Source: Eleginops maclovinus (Eukaryota > Chordata > Actinopteri > Perciformes > Eleginopidae). Taken from it: a stretch of 64,000 bases of DNA. The notes beneath the pieces are model-generated. The model was not told the DNA's origin and searched no databases. It saw only the letters and a program-made list of their open reading frames with translations. Positions 29,150 through 46,177 of this stretch are shown in pieces. How positions within the stretch are numbered: position 1 is the first letter of the stretch; each line of letters opens with the position of its first letter. The translations under genes and the position numbers were made by a program. The stretch lies in assembly GCF_036324505.1 (NCBI RefSeq), contig NC_086362.1, positions 10,475,043 through 10,539,042 of the forward strand. Direction: 5' to 3'.

Positions 29150-29380
29150 AAGTCATCACCGTGTATCCTATTTGACATTTGTGTGAAATTGGGTCATTAT
29201 TAGCATATGAATTATTGAGTTTATGAGCCATAGTGATCTTGACCTTTGTCCATCAAATTTAAAATCAGTTCATCCTCAAGGACATTGGAACAGATTTCCT
29301 TCAGGAGACATTTCAATCACTAGAATAGTATGCAAGTGCTGACCTACAGACAAACCAAAACGCCTTCGACTCCTGCTGTT
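29150..29380 (+). repeat. Dispersed fish repeat fragment ('gtgatcttgacctttg' family)
   Basis: Contains GAAATTGGGTCATTATTAGC, a TGAGTTTATGAGCCATAGTG segment, and GATCTTGACCTTTGTCCATC followed by AAAATCAGTTCATC and GACAAACCAAAACGCC. I recognise this order as a common percomorph interspersed repeat. It is diverged, and its ends are approximate. Confidence 0.5.
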
Positions 29381-30398
29381 GCTAAGACATTAAAACTATT
29401 TTTAGTATTTTCTTCCACAGTAATCTATCTAAGTGGATTCAGCTTCTTCCTTGTGTCTTTGTAATTGATTCAAGGTATTTATTCTGTTCTTTTCCACCAA
29501 GCGTATGATCATTTTTGGGTTCCAGACAAAGAAAAGTGAAAGAGCCGTCTCAGGAATTCACTCCTACTTCCAAAAGCTGGGCGCAAAAATAAATAATTGA
29601 ATCAGAATAGCAGTCCTCAGCAGGCCTCATCTCTTCGCAGTCTTTGGTCCAAATCCAGTGTGTGTAGTGAACTACTTTTCATAGTATATGTAATCCTGGG
29701 AAAAGTCTTCCAAGCATGCTGTGTTGAGGAGTGGATCAAAACAAACAAACCAACATAGCTGTTCACCAGCGGGCCACGTTCCAACCCAAAGGAGTCGTCC
29801 GTAAGCCTGAATAGCTGGCCAAGTATCTGCACTGGGCCAATCCCCTGTTTATTGGAAACACTCATGACTAGCAAGGGAAATCAGCTTTCGCATATTACAA
29901 ATGATGAACTACAGACATTATCTCATGTTGCGGACACGTTGTTTTATGGTACACAGCTAATCAAATGTCTTGCTGCTGTTGCCCAACATTCTTTCATCTG
30001 GAACTACAGACATACAATGGATGTAGGGTACATAACAAATATTAAAAGTGGCTCAGAGCCTTGCACATAGTCTATTCTGAGCCTATATAAGATGATTTTT
30101 CAACAAGGGCAATGCTAAACACCAATGTCACCCATTTTTTATCCTAAAGAGCCTGCCACGCCACTTTAACCTTGTGCAACAACTTTTTAAAGTTCACTGA
30201 TGTCTGGCGAAGACTAGATCAAGCAGCTGAATGCTACGTTTGCTAATCAAACATTGATCAGAACTTGGGCTGATATGTCTTAATGTTTATCCTCTCAGCA
30301 ATTTTCTTTAACGACTACCTACCAAAAATGGAGCTTAAAGCTAAAGTTCAGGCAGCAGCACACTTTAGACTGCAACAACACTTTCTTCTTGTGTTTTC

Positions 30399-30632
30399 TA
30401 TAGCTCTGGAAAAAATTAACAGACCACTCCAAATGTTTTGTAAATCTTTATCTCTACATGTATGGCAGCCATTCCAGTGTCTGTTGAATTCCAACACAGA
30501 GAACATTTGTCAGTAGTTTATAGAATACAATAAAAAATGAATAAATAATTTAACTCAAAGACAAAGCTATAAATAATAAAACAAGAGAAACTGATAATGC
30601 TGAAGAGGTCTCGTTTTTTTTCGGGGGCTGTA
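30399..30632. mobile_element. 234-bp MITE with TATAGCTCTGG-type inverted ends
   Basis: The left end reads TATAGCTCTGGAAAAAATTA followed by ACAGACCACT. The right end, reverse-complemented, reads TACAGCCCCCGAAAAAAAAC followed by GAGACCTC. The two ends match through most of the first 28 bases. The motif resembles a widespread fish repeat that starts with 'agctctggaaaaaattaagagaccac'. Ends in TA would suit TA target duplication, but I do not assign a superfamily. The interior is A/T-rich and non-coding. Confidence 0.65.
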
Positions 30633-32198
30633 CATAAAAAAATTAAATAAACGTAAGTTCTTCAACTGTCAGAGAGGTATGACACGCTCTGCATTTCATC
30701 TACAATTTTCTCTGACCAACTTTGCTTTACAATCTCCTGTAAAAGTACATTGTGGCTCCTAACAATAATAAAGAGAAGCCTTTTAGTTGTGTGTGTAATA
30801 AGCACAGATGTTAGTCCAATGTGGATCTCGGGAAAAGAAAAAACAAACATGCCAGCATGTCAGTGCTCAGAGGGGTGTGATAGGAAGGCTGAAATTGAAT
30901 CCCTTTTGCACGCATACACACGTGCACACTCACATCCACTCCCCGCCTCCCTCCCCCCATTCTCGTGGGTGTCGGAGTGAGAAATTAAATTTTTCTGATG
31001 AGAAAGTTTTTCCTGCCCCCATTCCTATCCTCCCTCTCTCTCCTCCCATCCATTCTTTAATTTATTCACTTATTTATGAACTATTAATTTATGCTCTGAG
31101 AGAGAAATTAACAGTTGTGCAGTCAAGTGTTCGGGCTGCTGCCATGCTCACAATGGATGATCATCAACCAGGGACTGGCATGAGTCACCCACACACACAC
31201 ACACCCATACAGACAGAAACACATGACACCATACACTCGCTCAAAGGGAAAGCAAAACAGGTGCTGCATATCAATTGGTACTAAAATAACTGTCCATCAG
31301 TTCTGCGGAGAAAGGACCCCACTTCCATTTGGTTTTAATTGTTACAGCTAAGCCTGAGTACTCCCAGCAATTATTCTGACAGTGTGGAAACAGGAGGTGT
31401 GTAACATGTTTAATGTGAGGAAAATTAATAGAATAAACTCCTCCTGCACAGATCTATTTCATTCTGCTGACAATGTGTTCACTATCACACTTAAACCAGA
31501 GAGCAAACCAACACTCTGCCAACACTTCAATAGGTGAATATGGACCAGAGGAACACACAGCTCGGGGCTTATAACATTCACATCTATAAAATTATGTTCT
31601 AAATCCTCTTTGTTGACACGGAAACTGAATATTTCTCATTCTCAAGAAAAAAAAAAAAGAACTTTTAAATTGGGTATAATGAATATTATAAATGGTTTAG
31701 AGAGTCTGATCGTTTACGAGTATTAAACTCTGCAGCAGAACTGTGCCCTACAGGAATGTCAAGGAAATATTCAAGTGTGATTGAAAAACATCAGAAGCAC
31801 TCCAATTGGTATGTCGGGGGCAAAAGCCACTTATCAGCAACAATAACAACACTATGAATCCATAGAGGAATGTTAGAAGAATCTTTTGATGATTGTCTGA
31901 TCCAAAGTCTTTCACAGCTACAGAGTCACTTCGCACCTCAGTCTACACCCACTGCCATCGCTTTAGATTCCCACGCCCACGCTATCCCAGCATGCAACAT
32001 GTTCATCCAGTCAGTCATTCAGTCTGTAATTCAGTCAGTCAATTAGGCAAGGCAGTCCATCAGACAGTAGGCGTGGGTGGGAATAAAACTGACGTGCAGA
32101 CAGGTCGGTCGGCCCCGTGGGGGCAGCGGAACACGCCACGACCTATGCCGCCTCATTATGAGGTTAACTGGCACGTGTGGGTGGCCAATGACTGTGTT

Positions 32199-32199
<1 letters not shown>

Positions 32200-32292
<93 letters not shown>
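32200..32292. repeat. (TG)n microsatellite, ~93 bp
   Basis: Uninterrupted. Flanked by GC-richer text (about 32085-32150 and 32300-32390). Confidence 0.97.
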
Positions 32293-32294
<2 letters not shown>

Positions 32295-32391
32295 AAGGCA
32301 AAGTGGACAGGCGGAGCTACGGGTGAGTGACAGTGGCGTGGGCGTTGGGCTGTGTTTCGCTGGCCAGAGAGCACCCCAGGGAAGGCGACAG

Positions 32392-32419
32392 TTTGTGTGT
32401 GTATGTGTGTGTGTGTGTG

Positions 32420-32461
<42 letters not shown>
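32392..32461. repeat. Compound (TG)n microsatellite, ~70 bp
   Basis: Broken by one TGTA and one TGCG unit, so it is probably older than its neighbour 100 bp upstream. Confidence 0.97.
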
Positions 32462-32463
<2 letters not shown>

Positions 32464-33730
32464 AATTGAGTGTGTAGCAACGCGGGCGACTGCGGTGGCG
32501 TCTACAAGGTTCTCGGCTAAAGACACACGTGGGTGGACAGGCTGTTTGTCGAACAGCGTTTCCATTTAGCTTGGACAAGTGGATCACAAAGGGCACTAAA
32601 ATGACCACAGGGACTGAGTGCTGAGCCTCCTGTGACATGCCAGGCCCGAGGTCAGCTTCAGTCTGGATTCATTTGCACCTTTTGTTGAGATTTCTCACCT
32701 CATTTGTTACCTTGTCTCTAACACTGGCCTAAAAAAAATACATAAAATTTGCTACCAACTATTTATACGTTTTCTATCTATCAATAACATGTTGCAGACC
32801 TATAAATAAGCCACAAGCTCATACACTGACACTTCCTGTCACAGGACAAAGCAAAAAGAATAATAACAAGCAAAAACCGTACTACATTGCGAGAAATGAA
32901 GCCACTGCAGTCAATCAGAAACAAGTTTTATATGGTGAAAGACGTCCCTTATTTGTGCCTTAAAGCAGATTGCTAACTTGATCAAGCGGGGCATGACTCA
33001 ACTAGTCCTAATGATTTATTGATGTTAAACATTCTACTTAGAGGTTTCAAACTACCTATAGAAGTGGACTCATCACTTGTTGGATGATTAAACTTAAGCC
33101 TTTGTTGTGTTTATTCAACATGTACAAAGACTATGTTCAAACATTTTTATGTCTTTTATCCTCTTTATAAAGCTGCGGGTGGTCGTCTAATGGTTCTTTT
33201 GTTCCAACCATTCCAATTACTGGACCACATGGGAAAATTTGGATGATAAAATGATCTAACCTCCCTCCACAATTAACGTCAAAGTGCCCTTGAAAACAGC
33301 AGTTAACCAAAAACTCTGTGGTTGGGGGTTGTGGTCATACTGTGTGGTGACATCATGCAGCCTGTGTGTAGTTGACCTACAAGTCAAAAAGTGTGTTTCT
33401 GAAGTTATCATGGCAAATTAAATAAAGATTAAAGCGATACAATCTGTCTGACTGGATTACTGACATCCACCCACCTGCTTAAACTGGTGTACCATTATTG
33501 GCGGGGATAACAAGGAACATGAACTAATTGGTACACACACACACATGCACAAGACAGATGGACCGAGCAGACACATAATATCTCATCCGCATAAACACAC
33601 ATGAACATAAGCCCCCTTCCAGTGTCCCAGACAGGCTGGGATAGAGTGGACCCGTCCACATTCTGACGATTGACGGCTTGGCCTAAATGAACTGCTTGTA
33701 GAGCTTGGTGCATGTGTGTACTTTTGATTG

Positions 33731-33892
<162 letters not shown>

Positions 33893-34109
33893 TGTGTGTG
33901 TAAAGCTTGAAGGGGCAACTCAAGTCAGTTATTGATCCACTGGGCCCCTCAGGCCACTAATCAAATGAGGCGGACGCTGAGGGGACACAAGAGAGGCACT
34001 TGAAAGTTTCTCAAGTTTCTCAGACTTGTACACAACCCAGACATGCACACACACACACACACAGACATATACACAGAAATTCTATCAATCTGCTGTTCCT
34101 TTTGCCTTC

Positions 34110-34238
<129 letters not shown>

Positions 34239-34299
34239 TCCATATACCAAAACAGCCTCCCTGTCTGTCTGGGCCATCCATCTACCCCAGTGACTGATG

Positions 34300-37200
34300 G
34301 GTTAACTCCAGCAGGTCCGCAGATGGACTTTTCCCCTGCTGCTGAGGCCCACAGGGAGAAGCCTTCACTGGGCCAGGCATCTCAGCGCGACTGGGTGTCT
34401 GGACAGAAGCCCTGGAGCTTTTGAGGGTGACAGAGGGAACGATCAATGGCACACTTTCAGGATCTCAGGCCTAATAGAATGGATGCGATGGGCGTTTCTG
34501 TGTTCATGGGGGATAGCTGATGATGGATGAGAATAGGTATGGATGGAAGGATAGGATGTATAGATAAATAACAATGATGCTTACAGCAAAAACGAGAAGA
34601 TGAAGATAATTGCTACTTTAAAAAAAGCATTACATGTATGGTGATGAACAATAACGAACAACTGCAGTTACAGAAGACTACAGCACAAGTCGGTCATGGG
34701 ATCGAATGTAGCTCATGATTCAGTTCTGTGTCATTTCAATTTCCAACCGCTCGGCTGCAGAATAAAGAACAAAGTATTTACAATAAGTTTCAGAAAGAAT
34801 AGCAAATTGCAGCCATTTGGAAAAGACTGCTCAGTGTGTGTTACAAATGCCGGGGTGCAGAGCAACAATACAGCACAATCACTGTTCCTACATCTGTTGC
34901 CAGAGTTAATCAATGACTATACAGTAACAGCGAATAGACTGCTGATTCCATATGCCCGGGAAAGAATAGACAATCATTGACTAATCAGAACTTGATAGAG
35001 GCCACATAGGGTGGTGAACAGCTGCTGTGCCCAGTGATCCAACTGTAATCACATTATATATCATTGATCGACGCAACTGAGGATTATGGGTTCTGATATT
35101 TCTACTGGGAATGAGAAGTCACAATTTTCAAGGTCAGACGCAGAGCTGGCACTGAAGCAGAGATGTTAGATCCGGGATATAAAGCAGCTACATACATTTC
35201 TGTGTGCCATCATAAAGGAGGCCAACTCTAAAAACTTTCCTATCTCACTCATATTTAAGTAGCAGCCTTTGCAACAGACACTGTGATATCAGAGGTGGTG
35301 CTTCCGGCGTTAGAAGTATAGCTGCAGAGTGTCCACACTGCACTGCAGAGATATTGATGTCTTAATACAATAAAAAGCAAAATAAACATTATTATCCTGA
35401 TCGTTATAATTATCTTCAGCCCAGAGGCTCAAACTGAATTATTCATAGAGTGCTTAATTAAATGGGTAGACTACAGTGTGAGTGTGTTGATGTGTGTATG
35501 TGTGGGTCTCTGTTGCCCGATGTCTTTTGGACAGTAACATTAAACGAGAGTAAATACTCAATGATTCTGAAGGGACTTAGAAAAAAGAAAGAGATGATGC
35601 TGTGACAGAGATGGAGGGGGGGGGGGTGGATTACAAACGCATCCTCGTATGCCCTTCACAGAGGTCCCTGTCTAAGAAAAAAAAGGAAGACAGACAGCCG
35701 TTTAACGTTTCAGAGCATCGCGGGGCTTTTTTAAACACTTTTTATATTTAACTGCCTTCACAATAAGAAACCAGTCACTGCACTCCACGGCACCACTCAT
35801 AGGGCCATAACACACACACACAAAGGCGCACAAAAGTGTGTAACGCAGCTGAATGTGACGCCTCAAATTCAGTCAACAGGGAAGTCAAGGCCACAGTAGT
35901 TAAGTAGCGGCGTAGTAGACAGTTATTACTTCTCCCTCGCTGTGATTACTGTATCAACCACTGAATGAAAGCACTTCCTCTGGCCTTGCCACTAATATTG
36001 CTCTTGGAAAAAGTAGATGAGGTCACAGAACTAATACACAGACACGCACACGCAGTTTGCAAACACTTTAGGGCACGCAAACACACGGATGCGCTCAAAT
36101 AGAGGCAAGGAAACTGTGATAAAATAAGTTTAAGATGAATGGACGCTAACTTTCAGACTTTTATGCAGGCTCTAATTTGTTGATTAGTGCATAGATACAC
36201 ACACATGACATCTCTAACAAACTTAAAGCCCCCATTCATTTGTTTTTCTCTCACACACACATATACATTTTGGTCAGCGCTCACTCTGTTTCCGTCATCT
36301 TTTCCTCAGATATTTCATGTAGGGCTGCTTCACACATACACACAGGCAAACCAATGAAGTGCTGGTGTGCCAACAAGCTTTGTCTGGACACTGCGGTAAT
36401 GTAACAGCCCATTCACTTTATTATGCATTAGAACCAAAGCTGCTTTTTTCATTACACCCTAATGACATTTGGTAGGGTCCACTAATCAGCCTCACAAGAC
36501 CCCTGTTGTCTCCCAAAACCTATTGCATGCACGCACACACAACCGCCCAACCCACACCCACACCCAACCCACACTACCACTACAAAGAAAAATGTATACT
36601 TTAAGATCTGCCACCTATACACAAGACCTCAATGCATACAAGGACACAAGCACACACAAAGACGGAGTATGTATGTATTTACTGTGTATATGTTTTGTAT
36701 CTATTTAATGCAAAAACCTACTTGGAACTGTCCTCCAAAAGGCTTAAGTGCACATACTGTATACAATGAACCGACTCACTGTGGGGGAAGTGGGAGGGGG
36801 GCCTTGAGATGCCTGGGGCCCCTGGGATTTAAGTCATTATAGGCCCTACCTAAAGAGAAATGGCATGCCAACAACAGGATCACAGAGATGCACAAAATTA
36901 GGCTGGAATTAAAACCCATCAAGCCTCACAGCACGAGTACTCGTCATGATTAAGTAATCCCTCAGTAAAGGGTATACACATTCAAAAAACAGTGCACTTA
37001 ATAGATTCTGGGCTTCAGAGAGGTGGGAGTAACCAAGCGAGCTCTGTAAAGAAGAATGCGTGCGGGCCCACGCTCACAGAGGGATAGAAAAAGCACAATG
37101 AACTATACAGGGATGCCACTTCGATGAATGGGAAACACTCCCAAACACCACAGATACATTACACGCCAGTAATGACAGCAACAGTCCAAATAACGTAAAT

Positions 37201-38300
37201 GAAAAAAGATGAATTACCTTTTAGAAATGGCGTTAGCTGGATAGCCTTAGCAGCAACGTTGACAGCCACTTTCTGAAGCTAGTCCCTCGCGACGTCAGTG
37301 TGTTAAGGCATCTTTTTCCGACATGAAAGCTGCTGAAAAAACAATACAAATCATTTTAGGTGTTGCTGTTCTTTGCCCCTCGCTTTTGCATTATGTTTGT
37401 TGTTTTATTTATTTCGCTACGCTATATTGTTTGTTTTAATATCCCCGTTACGACAGCAGCTAGCTTCCTCAAAACATTAGCACAACAGCATGATTTAATT
37501 AGCAAACCAGCCAATCAACAAAAGGTCATTATAATGCAAGTCAAATTACACAAAAACATCGTTTGAATTGTTTTTAATTAGTCTGTCCATTTTATAACAA
37601 ATAAGAACTATATTTCTGTATATTTTCTATATTTCTCTATATTTAATTGATCGGATTCATTGTTTTGTATTTGTTATTATTTAAATGTTAGTTTAAACAG
37701 ACAATGTATGTTAAATATAAAATGTGTTAATAAAAAGAATATACGATTATTCAAGTTGAAAATAATAATTCCAATAATATTTGGGAGTATGTGAAAAATT
37801 ATCAAACATAAACAGACCTAAGATACAGTTCTTATTATATTATAGTTTGTGCATGTTTTTTTGTTTGATTTGATAATGATTATTATATGATTTTCTTTAC
37901 CCATTATGATAACATTTCTCAATATTGCTCTATGTTTTACTTTCTTATCTTCAGTCTATGTACCCACAGATAAGGACTATATACAAACAACCCACATGAA
38001 AGCACATGTAGTATTTCAGCAGCACACTCACGCACTTTACTTTGATGCTTCACTACACCACGGCTCTAATATCTTCATGCAAGAGCGGGAGATAGAAAAG
38101 AAATGAGAAATTACCCAAGCACACAGACATGCTCCTCTAAAGGTACAGGGCATCTGCTTATACGCAAAGATGCACACAAACACCCACACTCACACACAAA
38201 GGAAATGTGTGCAGGGATTAGGTCGGTGGTGTAGCCTCCTCTGAGTACAGAGAGATTTGGTTTAGAGTTTCAACCTTGGGGCAACTGTGGGCAGGGAACA
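34300..38300. other. Gene-free unique DNA
   Basis: Mostly AT-rich, very A/T-rich at 37560-37910. A promoter-like patch at about 37215-37305 is treated as a finding. No gene recognised. Confidence 0.5.
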
Positions 38301-38310
38301 TAGGAGTGTA

Positions 38311-41100
<2,790 letters not shown>

Positions 41101-41109
41101 CCATTAAAT

Positions 41110-41430
41110 ATGATTTTTAATCACTTGAGAGACCCTGAATTCCCATTTAACACCAACATCATGTTAAAATATTAATTAAGTCAAACACTTTGCAAAAACT
41201 CATTCTAATCAGCCTCAGCTGTACTGTTTTAATGCCAATTAGAAAGTGTTAGCATGCTAACATGACAACTAAGTAAGTAAACATGTTAAACAATAAACCT
41301 GCTAAACAACAACAGGTTAGTATTGTCATTGTGAGCATTGGGATTAGGGTTAGCAATGAGCATTGTGTGTCATGCTAAGGATAGATACAGCTTCACAGAG
41401 CTGCTAGCATGGCTGCAAACTCGTGTCTTA
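41110..41430 (+). repeat. Dispersed fish repeat ('gttagcatgctaacatg' family)
   Basis: Contains AATCAGCCTCAGCTGTACTG, GTTAGCATGCTAACATGACA, a CTGCTAAACAACAACAGGTT segment, ATTGTCATTGTGAGCATTG and CACAGAGCTGCTAGCATGGC, in that order. This is a familiar high-copy repeat of spiny-rayed fishes. The upstream part (about 40970-41110) may belong to the same repeat but is more diverged. Confidence 0.65.
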
Positions 41431-43138
41431 TCATCGTTGCCTGGTTGTTATCTGTGCAAAGACTCAACACTCCTCAGACCATCATTTGAGGGGAAAAAAC
41501 GTTGTCAGCTGTGAGTGATTGCAGGGGCAATGCTTAAACCAAATCTTTTGGAGGATGATTATTTCGCTGAACTATCTTTATGGATCTACACTGCACCTCA
41601 GGTTACAGTACAGTATTTACATAATCAGATTTAGAAGCCTGACTTGTCTAAATATCAAAAAACCAATTTCTCCCGTCTGCAGACTGCCTATAATCTTTAT
41701 CAGCCTCCCTGTAATAGCAAAACACGCATGTACATATATATTTAAATATATATAAGGCAAGTCTGTCCCATAGGTGATAGCAGCATCCATTATGTACACA
41801 TATTACATCCAAGCAGAATTTGCATAAACATGATTAGGGAATTAAGAGGGTTAGGGGTTAGTGCTGCTTGGAGGCGGGGGGTTGGGCTGAGAAGAGGTTT
41901 AAAGATGCATTATGGGATTTTCAACAATGATTTGCGAGGTATTTCTCCTGAGGAAGCATGCATTTGAGGGGAAATCTAAGAGCAGGGATGTCATGCAACA
42001 AAGGTTTGAATCCACAACAAGAAGCTGTAAATGGTGCTACATGTGTCAGCAGAACCACAACTTCGCCCTTGGGAGTAAATAAATTGCGGGTGTGTACACA
42101 AAGGTTCTGGAAGGTTAATGGCTGCCTATGGAAAACAATCTCTTCCCACTGCTCCCAGCGTTATGCAATATCCGGCTAGATTTTTAACTCCAGTGTTTCA
42201 GAAGAATACACATTTTCTCAAACAATTCACAGCTCCAGTTTCAACCCTCCAAGCGCTGTGATGTGTAATCAGTCTTTGTGTCTAGAACTCAGTCAACCCG
42301 CGTCTATAACTCAGTGAAACATACACGAGCAGGGCCGGCAGCAGGGCAAGCTTGGCACCACAGTTGTCGCTGCAGACCGATTCCAGATTGGGTCTCCAGG
42401 GTCTGTGGGTGGTGGATGGGTGATGGGGTACAGTTGGCAGGGTTTATTCGCACACTTAGGGCCAGGCCTGAGGGGGTGTGTGCATGTGTGTGAGTGTGTG
42501 ACTCCTGGTGTGTGTTGGCAGGACGTGTGCTGGCAGCAGAGCCGTCTGACACCACTACAGTTGGTCCCCTCTGGATATCCTTCGCACCCCCTGCTCCTCT
42601 GCGCCACAACCTGCCCTCTCCTCCTCCTCTCTTCCGGAGAAAGAGGACGCTATCTTCACACTTTTCATCTACTTTATTCCTCCTGCTCAATGACTTCCTC
42701 CAGATTCTGCATAAATGTAGAAGTGGAAGAAGTATTCATATGTTGTGTGAGTAAAAATAGGAATACCACAATGTAGGAATACTCTGTTACAAGTAAAAGT
42801 CTGACTGGGACAGAACTAACTTAACTGATAATTAAGTAAAAGTACAAAGTATTGGGGTCCGAATATACTTTAAGTACCAAATAAAAAAAACAACATATGT
42901 TTTGATTCTATTTATCTATGAATTAATATGTTCATCCCAGCTGGTAAATGGGAGATAATTTGTATACTGAAGGGTAGATTGTGGATTTACTACTTCACAT
43001 ATTTAATATCATTAATCCCAATCTGCAAAGTAATATATTAAATAAATAATGGAGTAAAAGTACATTATTTACCTTTGAATTGTAGTGGAGTAGAAGTACA
43101 AAGAAGCATCACATTTAAATACTGAAGTAAAGTACAAG

Positions 43139-43505
<367 letters not shown>

Positions 43506-44847
43506 ATTGTACAGTAAGTACAGTACTTGAGTACATGTATTTGGTTACTTTACACCACTGCATACTGTATATGTTGGCATAGGCCAGGACTGATATTTTG
43601 AGACTAAAGTTGTCACGGTCTAATATCTTGTGTGATTATAGGTGGTGTTTAAAATTAACGTTGTTATATAGAACAAAGTAATGAAACATAGTTGCTTAAA
43701 ATAAAACTTGACTGCAGGTTTTAAAGGCTGTTTTTTTCAGGCAGGTTGGATCAGAGAGCAACTGCCCTCATATTGCCAATATATGATATAATAAAAAAGC
43801 AATTACTGCCTGATGTAACTGCAGATCTTACATCATCGTATAACTCTAACCAGATTTGCAACACTACACCACTTATCCTCCCTGTCCTCCTCTCTCTGTT
43901 TGGTGGCTGTGCCTGTGCTCCAAAACTTTTTCATAAAAAAATCCATTAAGCCAAATTTAATTTCCTTGTTTAATGAGCAGTTTTTGCAATGATTTGAGAA
44001 GCCTGCAGAATTAGGCTGATATAATACCATCAGGGGTAGTTAATAAAATAAACCAACAAAAGAAGAGATTGAGTTTTCTACATGGCAACAGCGAGTTTCT
44101 CCTTCCCCCATCAGCCCTCCCTTGCTTCTGACGTCTTTGTTCCTCATCTGTTCTACATTCAGGACAGTAGTCAGCCTGCTTCTCTGAGTATTTTCTTTAT
44201 TTACCATAGGAAGCCTGAAACGGCTCCAGTTTTATGGAGACAGCAGACGGAAGGCTCTGCATAGATTTTGTTCCTTAGCTAGTGTGTGTGTGTTGGGGGC
44301 ATTTAGAAAGAATAGAGAGGGGGGTCTATAACCACTAAAAACTTCTCCAGGCTCCAAAAAGCACATCTGTGCAAAAGTGAACTCAAAATCTACCGTGAAG
44401 ACACATTCTTCCTTTGCTCTGTTCCTTCCTAAGTTGCTCCGGTGCCCAAACCCCCCCAAGCACTTACTTACCCCCCCTATCCTTCAAGAAACCCCCTCCC
44501 CTGTCCCCTCCCTCTGTGCCTCTCTGTGGCAGATGGGCACTGTGTGTGACAGCAGGGTCATTGGGTCACATCCACATGGGGCAGGGCTCCCCTTTTGTCT
44601 GTGTGTAATTTGACCTTTTGCATACACACATGTATTAGTGTCTTATTTTTCATGTGTGTGTTTGCAAACCTACAAGTTTGTGTGTTTGTTTTTATTTTCT
44701 AATGTGTGTATTGTTTCATATAATGCAAGTGAGCATATCACTTACATATGTGTGTGGTTGTTTGTGTGTAGAGGGGTCTCCTTTGTTGCCATGTACAGGG
44801 GAATTTAGGGGAAATGGATTGTAACCTTAAGCAACTCCTTCCAGCTT

Positions 44848-44848
<1 letters not shown>

Positions 44849-44931
<83 letters not shown>
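44849..44931. repeat. (CA)n microsatellite, ~83 bp
   Basis: Uninterrupted. Followed by an imperfect inverted duplication of CATGCGTGACTG text (about 44968-45013). Confidence 0.97.
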
Positions 44932-44933
<2 letters not shown>

Positions 44934-46136
44934 CTACTGTGCCTGCAGTCTCAGACGTGATATGAAAACATGCGTGACTGTGCCACACAAACGCAGTCAC
45001 GCATGTTTTCATGAGTGTCTGAGCCTGAGTGTGTGTGGCTGAAGGAGACACAGACTGCATGGATGAGAGTATTTGTGTGCGTTAGCTTGTGTGTGTGTGT
45101 GGCAGGGATGGTGTTTGCGGGTGTGTGTGTCAGAGCTATTGTGTATGAGACAGAAGCCTGAGGGCATGCTCATCAGCAGAGACACAGATTTGCATAATGA
45201 AATTCTCCCTATCGCACCGCCGCAGAGGACAAAATAAAACAAGACCCCTTAACAAACCCTTTAAACACCTAGGTGAATACAACAAAAGTGCCCCCCCCCA
45301 AACACACACTCACTCACACACACACACACACACTCACACCACACACACTTAAGACCTCTGATTGTACCTCAAGCCTTGCAAGAGTTTGTCACTGTTGCTA
45401 CCAGTGCCCTGTTTTGTGTGTTTGAGTGTGTCTCTTCTCTTCTGCAACAATAACCACAATGCTATCCTGATTTGCACTCCTCTCTAGAACTGCATGAGAA
45501 TAGCTTTTGTGATGTGTGTGTGTGTGCGGTTGATTCTTTCATGGAAAGAGGAGCACAACCAACCTTACAATTTGTCTCGAGAAAAAAAAAAAAGAATCTC
45601 ATCACACTGACCGGGTCATTCAGTTGAATCTGCTCTCGAATGAGCATCTTATGACCCCGGTCGTGTGTGTGTGTGAGCGGGAGAAAGTCTGGGCTTTCAC
45701 GCAGCTATCAGTGTATCTGTCAGGCTAGATGATAAGGTAACCGGGGACCCTCACATGTGCACGCCTGGCAGACAGGAAATCTCCCATCACCACTGTTCTC
45801 TGCCGGCCTGAATGTAATGTGGTACATGCGTCAACTGCAAAGAGAGGAAGAGAGAGCAAGGGGGAAGGGGGTGGCTGAGGTGGTGATCGTAGGGAGTAAC
45901 TGGTCGATAGACAAGGGGAGGTGGGGGCACAGAAGGAGAATGAAGGAGAAGGGGAGAGAGAAATCTGTTGTTTTGGACACCAATCATTTTTCCTTCACTG
46001 GCAGCTGTAGCGTGTAATGGTGAGGGGTGAGGAGCATTAAGGGACGGGCAAAGGAGCGATTGGGGGAGATGCCATGAAAGCATTGGGGAGGAAAAGCAAC
46101 CTTTAGCCATTATGAAGCAAACCTAAAGGATGTATG

Positions 46137-46177
<41 letters not shown>

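Noticed and set aside
33176..33200. TGGTCGTCTAATGGTTC resembles part of a tRNA gene
   Set aside because: The remaining arms cannot be drawn as a cloverleaf and there is no matching acceptor stem.
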